This document shows positions 43,783 to 52,223 of a stretch of 64,000 nt of DNA, piece after piece; position 1 is the first letter of the stretch; each line of letters begins with the position of its first letter. The DNA is from DASUBV01 sp036501025 (lineage in GTDB: Bacteria; Actinomycetota; Actinomycetes; Streptosporangiales; Streptosporangiaceae). The notes below the pieces were generated by a model. The model was given only the letters and a program-made list of their open reading frames with translations. It was not told the origin of the DNA and made no database searches. Location of the stretch: the NCBI GenBank assembly GCA_036501025.1, contig DASYBB010000143.1, positions 20,410 through 84,409 of the forward strand, written 5' to 3'. Made by a program: the position numbers and the translations under genes.

Positions 43783-44640
43783 CTAGCTCGGCGGCGTTCC
43801 CGGCGAGACCGTCGGTCCGTCCGGGCTGGCCGCCCGGCCCTCGACTACGGTGCGGGCGTACTCGCCGGCCTGCTCATCGGGCAGGCGGGCGTAGCCGTCG
43901 GCGGTGATCGTGGCCACCACCGGGTAGATCCCGCGGCTGAGATCGGGGCCGCCGGTGGCCGAGTCGTCGTCGGCCGCGTCGTACAGCGCCTGCATGCAGG
44001 CCAGCACCGTCTCGGGGACCGGCATGTCGTCGCGGTAGAGCTTCTTCAGGGCGCCGCGCGCGAACACCGAGCCCGAGCCGACCGAGTAGAACCGCTGCTC
44101 CTCGTACCGGCCGCCGGCCACGTCGTAGGAGAAGATCCGGCCCTTGGCCCGTTCCTCGTCGTAGCCGGCGAACAGCGGCACGACGGCCAGGCCCTGCATG
44201 GCGCCCATCAGGTTGCCGCGGACCATCGCGGCCAGCCGGTTGGCCTTGCCCTCCAGCGACAGGGTGCGGCCCTCGATCTTCTCGTAGTGCTCCAGCTCGA
44301 CCTGGAACAGCCGGACCATGTCGACGCCGATGCCCGCCACGCCCGCGATGGCCACGGCCGAGAACTCGTCGCTGCGGAAGACCTTCTCGATGTCGCGCTG
44401 GGCGATCATGTTGCCCGCGGTCGCGCGCCGGTCCCCGGCCATGATCACGCCCTCGGCGCAGACCGCCGCGACGATCGTCGTCCCGTGCGGCAGGTCGGGG
44501 ACGCCGCCGGCCGGGACGGCCAGGGCGGCCGAGCGGGTGGGCAGCAGGTCCGGGGCCGCCAGGCCCAGGAAGTCGGTGAACGACGACGTCCTGGCGGTCA
44601 GGAACGGCGCTTGTCCTGCGCCGTCAAGGTCAGGGGCCAC
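43783..44640 (-). CDS. prcB: 20S proteasome beta subunit PrcB
   Basis: 285 residues. A propeptide of about 53 residues ends in PDLPHG, and cleavage before TTIVAAVCAEGVIMAGDRRA would expose Thr54 as the catalytic nucleophile, with the Lys of DIEKVFRSDEF in its usual active-site place. It forms the proteolytic inner rings of the Pup-dependent proteasome. GTG 44640 is the start. A short Pro/Ser/Thr-rich tail (DGPTVSPGTPPS) ends it. It lies 125 bases after pup. Confidence 0.96.
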   Translation of the reverse strand: MAPDLDGAGQAPFLTARTSSFTDFLGLAAPDLLPTRSAALAVPAGGVPDLPHGTTIVAAVCAEGVIMAGDRRATAGNMIAQRDIEKVFRSDEFSAVAIAGVAGIGVDMVRLFQVELEHYEKIEGRTLSLEGKANRLAAMVRGNLMGAMQGLAVVPLFAGYDEERAKGRIFSYDVAGGRYEEQRFYSVGSGSVFARGALKKLYRDDMPVPETVLACMQALYDAADDDSATGGPDLSRGIYPVVATITADGYARLPDEQAGEYARTVVEGRAASPDGPTVSPGTPPS

Positions 44641-44765
44641 CCGCGAGTCCTTCCAGTTCTGAGAACGCCATCAGTCCTGCCAAGACCCTACTGCTCGCGG
44701 CCCCGGCAGGCGCGCTGGCCGGGGCGCGTTGGCTAGCAGCGAAATGCGCTATTAGTGAACTGGGG

Positions 44766-44972
44766 TTACTCGCCGCCCTTTTGCACGTACGAGCGGACGA
44801 ACTCCTCGGCGTTCTCCTCGAGCACCTCGTCGATCTCGTCCAGGATGGCGTCGACGTCGTCGGTCAGCTTGTCCTGCCGCTCCTGGACGTTCTCGCCGCC
44901 CTGGGCCTCGGTCTCCTGCTCTTCCTCGGTACGCCGGGGAGCCTGCCGCTGCCCGCTGTCTTTCGTCGCCAT
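44766..44972 (-). CDS. pup: Prokaryotic ubiquitin-like protein Pup (GGE form)
   Basis: 68 residues from ATG 44972 (GGAGG with a 7-base gap). An acidic, mostly disordered N-terminus leads to the conserved helix DDVDAILDEIDEVLEENAEE, which binds the Arc/Mpa coiled coil, and the tail FVRSYVQKGGE. The last codon before TAA is GAG, so Pup is made with the C-terminal Glu that PafA needs. In Mycobacterium and Streptomyces the gene usually encodes Gln and Dop must deamidate it first. It lies between dop and prcB. Confidence 0.96.
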   Translation of the reverse strand: MATKDSGQRQAPRRTEEEQETEAQGGENVQERQDKLTDDVDAILDEIDEVLEENAEEFVRSYVQKGGE

Positions 44973-45108
44973 GCTCAAACCTCCGTGGATCGGCGGTTAC
45001 GCCCACAGTCCTCAACGCTATCCTCGCCCTCCGACAGCTCGCCCAACCCTGCCGGGAGCCATCGGTATGGATCCGCGATCTTCGGGCGGCCCGGCTGCGG
45101 CGCGGCCG

Positions 45109-46626
45109 TCAGGGCCGCCCGGTGAGCACGGACACCAGCTCGGCGGCCGTCCGGCAGCGGTCCAGGAGCTCGCCGACGTGCGCCCGGGTGCCGCGCAGCG
45201 GCTCCAGGGTCGGGACCCGCTGGAGGGACTCGCGGCCGGGGATGTCGAAGATGACCGAGTCCCACGAGGCCGCCGCGACCGCCTCCGGGTACTGCTGCAG
45301 GCAGCGGCCGCGGAAGTAGGCCCGGGTGTCGTCGGGCGGCTCGACCATGGCCCGCTCGATGGCGGGCTCGTCCACCAGCCGGGTGACCCGGCCGCGGGCG
45401 GCCAGCCGGTTGTACAGGCCGCGGTCGCCGCGGACGTCGGAGAACTGCAGGTCGACGAGCTGGAGCCGGGGATGATTCCAGGCCAGCCCGTCCCGGCTCC
45501 GGTACCCCTCGACGATCTCCAGCTTGGTCACCCAGTCGAGCTCCCGCGAGCACTGCATGGGGTCGTCGGCGAGCCGCGACAGCACGCTCTCCCAGCGGGC
45601 CAGCACGTCCGCGGTGGCCTCGTCGACGTCCGTCCCGTACTTGTCCTCGGTGTACTTGCGGGCCAGCTCCAGGTACTCCAGCTGCAGCTGCACGGCGGTC
45701 ATCTTGCGGCCGTCCCGCAGCGTGACCAGGTGCCGGCACGACGGGTCATGCGAGATGGCCCGCAGCTCGGCGACCGGCGCCTCCACCGACAGGTCCGCGG
45801 CCAGGAACCGGTCCTCGATCATCGCCAGGACCAGGGCGGTGGTGCCGAGCTTGAGGTAGGTGGAGACCTCGCTCATGTTGGCGTCGCCGATGATGACGTG
45901 CAGCCGCCGGTACTTGTCGGGGTCGGCGTGCGGCTCGTCCCGGGTATTGATGATCGGCCGCTTCAGCGTGGTCTCCAGGCCGACCTCGACCTCGAAGAAG
46001 TCGGCCCGCTGGCTGATCTGGAAGCCCTCGTCGCGGCCGTCCGCGCCCCGGCCCACCCGGCCGGCCCCGCAGACCACCTGCCGGGACACGAAGAACGGGG
46101 TCAGGTGCCGGACGATGTCCGCGAACGGGGTGCCCCGGCTCATCAGGTAGTTCTCGTGGCAGCCGTACGAGGCGCCCTTGTTATCGGTGTTGTTCTTGTA
46201 CAGCTGGATGGACGGGCCGCCCGGCATCGAGGCCGCCTTGGCCGCCGCCTCGGCCATCACCCGCTCGCCGGCCTTGTCCCACAGCACGGCGTCCAGCGGG
46301 TTGGTGCACTCCGGCGCCGAGTACTCGGGGTGGGCGTGGTCCACGTACAGCCGCGCCCCGTTGGTCAGGATGACGTTGGCCAGCCCGAGGTCCTCGTCGG
46401 TCAGCTGGGCCGAGTCCGCCGCCTCCCGGGCCAGGTCGAAGCCCCGGGCGTCCCGCAGCGGGTTCTCCTCCTCGAAGTCCCACCGCGCCCGCCGGGCGCG
46501 GGCCGCGGTCGCCGCCTGGTAGGCGTTCACCACCTGAGACGAGCTCACCATGGCGTTCGCGCCCGGCTGTCCGGGCACGGCGATGCCGTACTCGGTCTCA
46601 ATGCCCATCACCCGGCGCACGCTCAT
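45109..46626 (-). CDS. dop: Pup deamidase/depupylase Dop
   Basis: 505 residues. PafA-like fold with VMGIETEYGIAVPG, LYVDHAHPEYSAPECTNPL (with the key Asp), NNTDNKGASYGCHENYLMSR and RPIINTRDEPHADP. The roughly 40-residue stretch after the first strand (GANAMVSSSQVVNAYQAATA and onward) is the Dop loop that tells it from PafA. Since Pup here already ends in Glu, deamidation would be unneeded and Dop should serve mainly to remove Pup from proteins. It is 136 bases before pup and about 97 bases after arc. Confidence 0.95.
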   Translation of the reverse strand: MSVRRVMGIETEYGIAVPGQPGANAMVSSSQVVNAYQAATAARARRARWDFEEENPLRDARGFDLAREAADSAQLTDEDLGLANVILTNGARLYVDHAHPEYSAPECTNPLDAVLWDKAGERVMAEAAAKAASMPGGPSIQLYKNNTDNKGASYGCHENYLMSRGTPFADIVRHLTPFFVSRQVVCGAGRVGRGADGRDEGFQISQRADFFEVEVGLETTLKRPIINTRDEPHADPDKYRRLHVIIGDANMSEVSTYLKLGTTALVLAMIEDRFLAADLSVEAPVAELRAISHDPSCRHLVTLRDGRKMTAVQLQLEYLELARKYTEDKYGTDVDEATADVLARWESVLSRLADDPMQCSRELDWVTKLEIVEGYRSRDGLAWNHPRLQLVDLQFSDVRGDRGLYNRLAARGRVTRLVDEPAIERAMVEPPDDTRAYFRGRCLQQYPEAVAAASWDSVIFDIPGRESLQRVPTLEPLRGTRAHVGELLDRCRTAAELVSVLTGRP

Positions 46627-46692
46627 GCTTCAGAGCCTAGTGCGCCGTCGGTCCCGGCCCGCACACCGCGCCCCGCGATCACGCCACCGCTG

Positions 46693-46730
46693 CCTGTAGT
46701 CACACTGTCGGTAATCAGGCTGACTACAGG
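46693..46730. terminator. Inverted repeat across the arc stop codon
   Basis: CCTGTAGTCA (46693-46702) and TGACTACAGG (46721-46730) are perfect 10-bp arms with an 18-base loop. The right arm contains the arc stop (46724-46726). It may end or attenuate arc transcription before dop. Confidence 0.6.
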
Positions 46731-48517
46731 TACTGGCCGGTGTTGGCGACCGTGTCGATCGAGCGCCCGGCCTCGGTCCCGTGCTTGCCGGAAACCAGCG
46801 TCCGGATGTACACGATCCGCTCGCCCTTCTTGCCCGAGATCCGGGCCCAGTCGTCCGGGTTGGTGGTGTTCGGCAGGTCCTCGTTCTCGCTGAACTCGTC
46901 GACGCACGCGGCCAGGAGGTGAGCCACCCGCAGGCCCTTCTGGCCCGTCTCCAGGAACTCCTTGATGGCCATCTTCTTGGCCCGGTCGACGATGTTCTGG
47001 ATCATCGCCCCGGAGTTGAAGTCCTTGAAGTACAGGACCTCCTTGTCCCCGTTGGCGTAGGTGACCTCGAGGAACCTGTTCTCCTCGGTCTCGGAGTACA
47101 TCCGCTCGACGACCCGCTGGATCATCGCCGACACCGTCGCCTGGGCCGACCCGCCGTTCTCGGCCACGTCGTCGGGGTGCAGCGGCAGGCCGGTCAGGAC
47201 GTACTTGGTGAAGATGTCGCGGGCCGCCTCGGCATCGGGGCGCTCGATCTTGATCTTCACGTCCAGGCGGCCGGGCCGCAGGATCGCCGGGTCGATCATG
47301 TCCTCGCGGTTGGAGGCGCCGATCACGATGACGTTCTCCAGGCCCTCCACGCCGTCGATCTCGCTCAGCAGCTGCGGCACGATCGTGTTCTCGACGTCGC
47401 TCGACACGCCCGACCCGCGGGTCCGGAAGATCGAGTCCATCTCGTCGAAGAACACGATGACCGGCATGCCCTCGCTGGCCTTCTCGCGCGCCCGCTGGAA
47501 GACCAGGCGGATGTGCCGCTCCGTCTCGCCGACGTACTTGTTCAGCAGCTCGGGGCCCTTGATGTTGAGGAAGAAGCTGCGCCGCTCCCGGGCCGGCCCG
47601 TCGGCGCCGTCGTTGGCGCTCTCCCCGGTGCGCTCGGCCACCTGCTTGGCCAGCGAGTTGGCCACCGCCTTGGCGATCAGGGTCTTGCCGCAGCCGGGCG
47701 GGCCGTAGAGCAGCACGCCCTTCGGCGGCCGCAGCTGGTGCTCCTTGAACAGGTCCTTGTGCAGGTAGGGCAGCTCGATCGCGTCGCGGATCTGCTCGAT
47801 CTGCGGCCCGAGGCCGCCGATCTCGACGTACGAAATGTCCGGGACTTCCTCGAGGATCAGCTCCTCGACCTCGGCCTTGGGGATGCGCTCGTACACATAG
47901 CCCGAGCGCGGCTCCAGGAGCAGCGAGTCGCCCGCCCGCAGCCGCTGGTCCATCAGGGGCTCGGCCAGCCGGGCCACCCGCTCCTCGTCAGCGTGCGAGA
48001 TCACGAGGGCGCGGTCCCCGCCGTCGAGGACCTCCTTCAGCATGACGACCTCGCCGATCGTCTCGAAACCCTGGGCGATGACGACGTTCAGCGCCTCGTT
48101 GAGCACGACCTCCTGGCCGGGCCGCAGGTCGTCCAGCTCGATGCTGGGGCTGACGCTGACGCGCATCTTGCGGCCGCCGGTGAACACGTCGGCGCTGCCG
48201 TCCGGTCCCGCGGACAGGAACACGCCGAAGCCGCTCGGCGGCTGCGCCAGGCGGTCGACCTCTTCCTTCAGAGCGACGATCTGGTCCCGTGCGTCACGAA
48301 GCGTCCCGGTCAGCCGTTCGTTCTGTCCGGTAATCGTCGCGAGGTTCGCCTCCGCCTCGCGCAGCCGCTCCTCGATGAGCCGTGACTGGCGCGGCGAATC
48401 AGCGAGCCTGCCGCGCAGGGCCGCGACCTCCTCCTCCAGGAAGGAGATCTTCGTCGTTAGGACCTTGACCTCGTCGTCATACCGCCCGGAACGGGCGCTG
48501 TCTTCGCGTGAGGCCAT
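46724..48517 (-). CDS. arc: Proteasome-activating AAA ATPase ARC/Mpa
   Basis: 597 residues from ATG 48517 (GTG 48526 is possible). The N-terminal coiled coil that captures Pup (about 15-75) is followed by OB domains (about 80-230) and the AAA module: GPPGCGKTLIAKAVANSLA (Walker A), FFDEMDSIFRTRG (Walker B) and the NREDMIDPAILRPGRLDVKI sensor region. It ends in GQYL, the C-terminal motif with penultimate Tyr that docks into the alpha ring and opens the gate. It unfolds pupylated proteins and feeds them to PrcAB. Confidence 0.96.
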   Translation of the reverse strand: MASREDSARSGRYDDEVKVLTTKISFLEEEVAALRGRLADSPRQSRLIEERLREAEANLATITGQNERLTGTLRDARDQIVALKEEVDRLAQPPSGFGVFLSAGPDGSADVFTGGRKMRVSVSPSIELDDLRPGQEVVLNEALNVVIAQGFETIGEVVMLKEVLDGGDRALVISHADEERVARLAEPLMDQRLRAGDSLLLEPRSGYVYERIPKAEVEELILEEVPDISYVEIGGLGPQIEQIRDAIELPYLHKDLFKEHQLRPPKGVLLYGPPGCGKTLIAKAVANSLAKQVAERTGESANDGADGPARERRSFFLNIKGPELLNKYVGETERHIRLVFQRAREKASEGMPVIVFFDEMDSIFRTRGSGVSSDVENTIVPQLLSEIDGVEGLENVIVIGASNREDMIDPAILRPGRLDVKIKIERPDAEAARDIFTKYVLTGLPLHPDDVAENGGSAQATVSAMIQRVVERMYSETEENRFLEVTYANGDKEVLYFKDFNSGAMIQNIVDRAKKMAIKEFLETGQKGLRVAHLLAACVDEFSENEDLPNTTNPDDWARISGKKGERIVYIRTLVSGKHGTEAGRSIDTVANTGQYL

Positions 48518-48639
48518 GCCCCTCACCCCCTCCCGAGAACTGACTTACCTAGACCCTACCTATCAAGGATCGTTCCGTAACCTGGCGGCACCCCTGACTC
48601 TCCCTCTCTCCGTTACGATCCGGGAACGGCCGCGCCGCG

Positions 48640-49530
48640 TTACGGCCGCAGCTCCCGTTCCTCGCCCGTCAGTTCGGCCAGGTCATCAGCGGCCTCCAGG
48701 CCCTTGGAGGGCCGGCGCCGCCGGGGCGGGGCCTGCACCCCGTCGGCGAGCCGCCGGCCGGTAATCAAAAAGCCCGTGTGCCCGATCATCCGGTGCTCGG
48801 GCCGGACCGCCAGGCCCTCGACATGCCAGCCGCGCTGCATCGTCTCCCACGCCGACGGCTCGGCGAAACTCCCGTGGTCGCGCATCGCGGTCACCGTCCG
48901 GGCCAGCTGCGTCGTCGTCGCGACGTAGCAGCACAGCAGGCCGCCCGGCACCAGGGCGGCCGCCGCGGCGGCCGTGTGCTCCCACGGCGCGAGCATGTCG
49001 AGCACGATCCGGTCAGCGTCGCCGGGCAGGTCGGCGGGCAGGTCGGCGACGGTCAGGCGCCAGGCCGGGTGCGGGCCGCCGAAGTACCGCTCGACGTTCT
49101 CCCGGGCGATCTGCGCGAACTCCGGCCGACGCTCGTAGGAGATCAGCAGGCCCTCCTCGCCGACGGCGCGCAGCAGCCAGCTCGACAGCGCCCCCGAGCC
49201 CGCGCCGGCCTCGATGACGGTGGCGCCGGGGAACACGTCGGCCATGGCGACGATCTGCGCCGCGTCCTTCGGGTAGATCACTGCCGCCCCGCGCGCCATC
49301 GACAGGGTGTAATCCGCCAGCAGCGGCCGCAGCGCGATGTAGGCCGTGCCGCCCGACGAGGTCACCAGGCAGCCCTCCGGCTGGCCGATCAGCTCGTCGT
49401 GCGCCACGCCGCCGCGGTGGGTGTGGAAGATCTTCCCGGCGGCCAGGACCAGCCGGTGCTGACGGCCCTTCGGGTCGGTCAGCTGGACCTGGTCGCCGGG
49501 CTCGAACGGCCCGCGGGGGCGCTTAATCAC
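48640..49530 (-). CDS. trmI: tRNA (adenine-58-N1)-methyltransferase TrmI
   Basis: 296 residues. The SAM-binding motif is VIEAGAGSGALSSWLLRAVG, followed by the acidic SYERRPEF ribose contact and DRIVLDMLAPWEH (motif IV). The N-terminal small beta domain carries GKIFHTHRGGVAHDELIG. It methylates A58 of tRNA, as shown for the M. tuberculosis homologue Rv2118c, which has the same neighbours. GTTACGATCC and GTTACGG-type sequences in the spacer to arc may hold the arc promoter. Confidence 0.94.
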   Translation of the reverse strand: MIKRPRGPFEPGDQVQLTDPKGRQHRLVLAAGKIFHTHRGGVAHDELIGQPEGCLVTSSGGTAYIALRPLLADYTLSMARGAAVIYPKDAAQIVAMADVFPGATVIEAGAGSGALSSWLLRAVGEEGLLISYERRPEFAQIARENVERYFGGPHPAWRLTVADLPADLPGDADRIVLDMLAPWEHTAAAAAALVPGGLLCCYVATTTQLARTVTAMRDHGSFAEPSAWETMQRGWHVEGLAVRPEHRMIGHTGFLITGRRLADGVQAPPRRRRPSKGLEAADDLAELTGEERELRP

Positions 49531-49586
49531 GTCGTCAGGCTAGTGGATCAGCCCGGCCCCCGGCCCGCCCCGCGGGCGGCGTGGCG

Positions 49587-50771
49587 TCAGACGCCGGCGA
49601 AGGCGTGATCGAGGTCCGCGGCGACGAGCACGCCGTAGATCTGGCCGGACGGCTCGACCAGCAGGTACTCGGTCGCGGGCGTGCGCTGCACGGCCTCGAT
49701 GAGCTCGATGCCCGACAGCCCGACCGGCAGGATCATGCCCGGGGTGATGGCCCGGGCCATCGATCCGACCTCGATCCAGGGGCGCCGCTGGTCGGGCGTG
49801 GCAATCACCGCGTCCTCGTTGACCAGCGCGATCGGGTTCGAGTCGTGGTCGACCACGACCAGCGCCCGGGCCTGCGCGGCGTCGGCCCTGCGGATGGCCT
49901 CGGCCAGCGGGGTGCTGGCCGGGACGGGGATCGCGCGGCGGGCCAGCGCCCGCGCGCTGACGGCCGGGAGCCGCTCCCGCACCCGGGCGGCGCTGATCGC
50001 CTGCCCGGCCTGCATCCACATGAAGATGGCGATGAAAGCCAGCCACAGCCCGTAGGTGCTGCTGAGCAGCGACTGGAACTCGCCGTGGTACAGCGCGAGC
50101 GGCACCGCGACCAGCAGCACCGCGAGCACCCGGCCCGCCCATGCGGCCGCGATGGTCGAGGTCACCGGCTTGCCGGTGATCCGCCAGATGCCGGCCCGGA
50201 AGATCCGGCCGCCGTCCAGCGGCAGGCCGGGCAGCAGGTTGAACAGGCCGACCAGCAGGTTGGCCCGGAACAGCTGGTCAATCAGCAGGTTCGGCAGGCC
50301 GTCCGGGACGACCTTGGTCACGGCCGCCGCCACCCCGGCCAGGACCAGCGAGATGGCCGGGCCCGCGGCCGACACCGCGAACTCCTGGGCGGGCGTCGGA
50401 GGCTCCTGCTCGATCTCGGAGAAGCCGCCGAGCGGGTAGAGCAGCACGCGGCGGACCGAGAGCTTGAAGGCCCGCGCCACCACGCAGTGGCTGAGCTCGT
50501 GCACGAGCACGGAGAGGTACAGCAGGATGACGAACGCCGCGGACACCAGGTAGCGGGTGGTCGACGGCGAGACGGCGTTGTCGAGCGAGTTGGCGTACAG
50601 GTAGACCAGGATCGCGGCGACGAGGAACCAGTACGGCGAGATGACGATCGGGATGCCCAGCACCCGCGCGATGACCAGGCCCTGCCTCGGATCCCGGCTG
50701 GCCTTCGGGGCCGGCTGGCCGGTGGGCGGCTGGCCCGCAGCGGAATCGTCGGTGGGGGAGGGACCTGTCAC
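49587..50771 (-). CDS. M50 site-2-type membrane metalloprotease with CBS domains
   Basis: 394 residues. Membrane helices surround VLVHELSHCVVARAFKL (HExxH zinc site, about 89-105) and LLPGLPLDGGRIFRAG (the distant Asp ligand), the two halves of an intramembrane site-2 protease. The C-terminal third (about 265-394) holds a pair of CBS domains (LARRAIPVPASTPLAEAI, ARALVVVDHDSNPIALVNED), which bind adenosyl nucleotides and may adjust the activity. It should cut membrane anti-sigma factors or remnants of signal peptides; the target is unknown. It is divergent from the RecB-like nuclease gene. Confidence 0.93.
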   Translation of the reverse strand: MTGPSPTDDSAAGQPPTGQPAPKASRDPRQGLVIARVLGIPIVISPYWFLVAAILVYLYANSLDNAVSPSTTRYLVSAAFVILLYLSVLVHELSHCVVARAFKLSVRRVLLYPLGGFSEIEQEPPTPAQEFAVSAAGPAISLVLAGVAAAVTKVVPDGLPNLLIDQLFRANLLVGLFNLLPGLPLDGGRIFRAGIWRITGKPVTSTIAAAWAGRVLAVLLVAVPLALYHGEFQSLLSSTYGLWLAFIAIFMWMQAGQAISAARVRERLPAVSARALARRAIPVPASTPLAEAIRRADAAQARALVVVDHDSNPIALVNEDAVIATPDQRRPWIEVGSMARAITPGMILPVGLSGIELIEAVQRTPATEYLLVEPSGQIYGVLVAADLDHAFAGV

Positions 50772-50901
50772 GTACCGATGTTATGCGGTGAGCCGCCATT
50801 ATCACTGCCGCGCTCGCGCGCCAGTTGCCCGGCAGTTGCGCGCTGCCCTCGTGCCGCGCGTCCTGCCCCGCTCTGTCGGACTCCTCCCCTAGGCTCCGGT
50901 C

Positions 50902-51897
50902 ATGAGCAACGCGGCCCCAGAAGTACCCGAGGTCACCGACGTACGCGAAGTCACCGACGTACGCGAGGTCACCGTGCACCGGAGCCTGTCGCCGTCGCGG
51001 GCGGCCGACTTCATGACCTGCCCGCTGCTCTACCGGTTCCGCGTCATCGACCGGCTGCCCGAGCCGCCGAGCCCGGCGGCCGCGCGCGGCACCCTCGTGC
51101 ACGCCGTGCTGGAGCGCCTGTTCGACGAGCCGCCCGCCGGCCGGACCCCGGTCATCGCGCGGAGCCTGCTGGCTCCGCAGTGGGAGCGGCTGTCGGCCGC
51201 CGAGCCTGAGCTCACCAGCCTGTTCGCCACCGAGGAGGACCGCGCGGTGTGGCTGGACGAGGCCGCCGCGATGCTGGACCGGTACTTCACCCTGGAGGAC
51301 CCCACCCGGCTGGAGCCCGCCCACCGGGAGATGTCGGTGCAGACGGTCCTGGACTCCGGCCTGACCCTGCGCGGCTACATCGACCGGCTGGACGTGGCGC
51401 CGACCGGCGAGGTGCGCGTCGTGGACTACAAGACCGGCACCGCGCCACGGGAGGAGTACGAGGCCCGCGCGCTGTTCCAGATGAAGTTCTACGCGCTGGT
51501 GGTATGGCGGACCTCCGGCACCATTCCGCGCCAGCTGCAGCTCATCTATCTCGGGAACGGCGAGATCATGCGCTGCGTGCCCGACGAGGCCGACCTGCTC
51601 GCCACGGAGCGCAAGGTCAATGCCCTGTGGCAGGCCATCGAGCGGGCGCGCGCGGGCGGCGACTGGCGGCCGCGCAAGAGCCGGCTGTGCGACTGGTGCG
51701 CCCATCAGTCCCGCTGCCCGGAGTTCGGCGGCACCCCGCCGCCGCTCCCCGTGCTCATCCCGGCGCCGGCCCCGCGCCCCGCCGCCGAGGCCACCCCGCC
51801 CGCCAGCCAGGCCGGACCGGCACCCAGCCAGCCGGACCTGCCCGCGAGCCAGGCCGCCCCGGCGCCCGGCCAGCCGGCCACGCCCGCCTCGACCTGA
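50902..51897 (+). CDS. RecB-family PD-(D/E)XK exonuclease with Fe-S cysteines
   Basis: 331 residues. The nuclease core shows RGTLVHAVLERLFD, LRGYIDRLDV and VRVVDYKTGTAPR (the D...DxK site). Four cysteines, one in DFMTCPLLYRFR and three in RLCDWCAHQSRCPEF, form the usual AddB-like iron-sulfur clasp. It matches Rv2119 in kind and position. The N-terminus has an 18-bp repeat giving DVREVTDVREVT; the C-terminus is a Pro/Ala/Gln tail with ASQA repeats. TAGGCT (50890-50895) lies at -10 distance from the ATG, so the message may be leaderless. Confidence 0.92.
   Translation: MSNAAPEVPEVTDVREVTDVREVTVHRSLSPSRAADFMTCPLLYRFRVIDRLPEPPSPAAARGTLVHAVLERLFDEPPAGRTPVIARSLLAPQWERLSAAEPELTSLFATEEDRAVWLDEAAAMLDRYFTLEDPTRLEPAHREMSVQTVLDSGLTLRGYIDRLDVAPTGEVRVVDYKTGTAPREEYEARALFQMKFYALVVWRTSGTIPRQLQLIYLGNGEIMRCVPDEADLLATERKVNALWQAIERARAGGDWRPRKSRLCDWCAHQSRCPEFGGTPPPLPVLIPAPAPRPAAEATPPASQAGPAPSQPDLPASQAAPAPGQPATPAST
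50929..50974. repeat. 18-bp in-frame tandem repeat in nuclease N-terminus
   Basis: Unit GARGTCACCGACGTACGC at 50929-50946 and 50947-50964 with a partial third copy from 50965. It encodes repeated EVTDVR and keeps the frame. Confidence 0.85.
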
Positions 51898-51980
51898 GCC
51901 ACCCCGCCCGCGAGCCGGGCCGCCCACGCTGCCAGCCAGCGGCGGCGCCCGCCTCGACCTAAGCCACCCCGCGCGCGAGC
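51881..51980. repeat. Duplicated 3' tail of the RecB-like nuclease gene
   Basis: CGCCCGCCTCGACCT plus RAGCCACCCCGCSCGCGAGC occurs at 51881-51915 and again at 51946-51980, period 65. The first copy contains the stop TGA of the nuclease gene; the second carries TAA at the matching place. Confidence 0.88.
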
Positions 51981-52223
51981 ACCCGGCCACGCCGCCTGCT
52001 CGCCGTGACACAGCCACCCGCCCGCCGACCGGGCGACGAGATGGCGCATGACCGTGCGGTTGCTGCTGCTGGAGCAGTAGTGCCTGCACGTTCACGTCGC
52101 TGCGTCGGCTGTGGCCGACCGCAGGCAGGCTGTGCTCGGCGCCGGTCGGGTGCGGGTTGTCGCCGGGCGGCCCGGCCAGATATCCACTTGACATCATGAG
52201 ATTAGTCTCATGATACTAGTCGC
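51898..52223. other. 326-bp spacer with repeat and PadR promoter
   Basis: No gene is seen. The left part holds the second copy of the nuclease tail (51946-51980), the middle shows nothing clear, and the right end holds the promoter and operator of the PadR gene (52188-52217). Confidence 0.7.
52188..52217 (+). promoter_or_regulatory. PadR promoter with embedded palindromic operator
   Basis: TTGACA (52188-52193) is a perfect -35 box; GATACT (52212-52217) is a -10 at 18 bp. Between them lies a perfect inverted repeat CATGAGA-TTAG-TCTCATG (52195-52212). The -10 ends 6 bases before ATG 52224, so transcription would start at the ATG (leaderless). Binding at the palindrome would block polymerase, which fits autorepression by the PadR protein. 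Confidence 0.65.
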
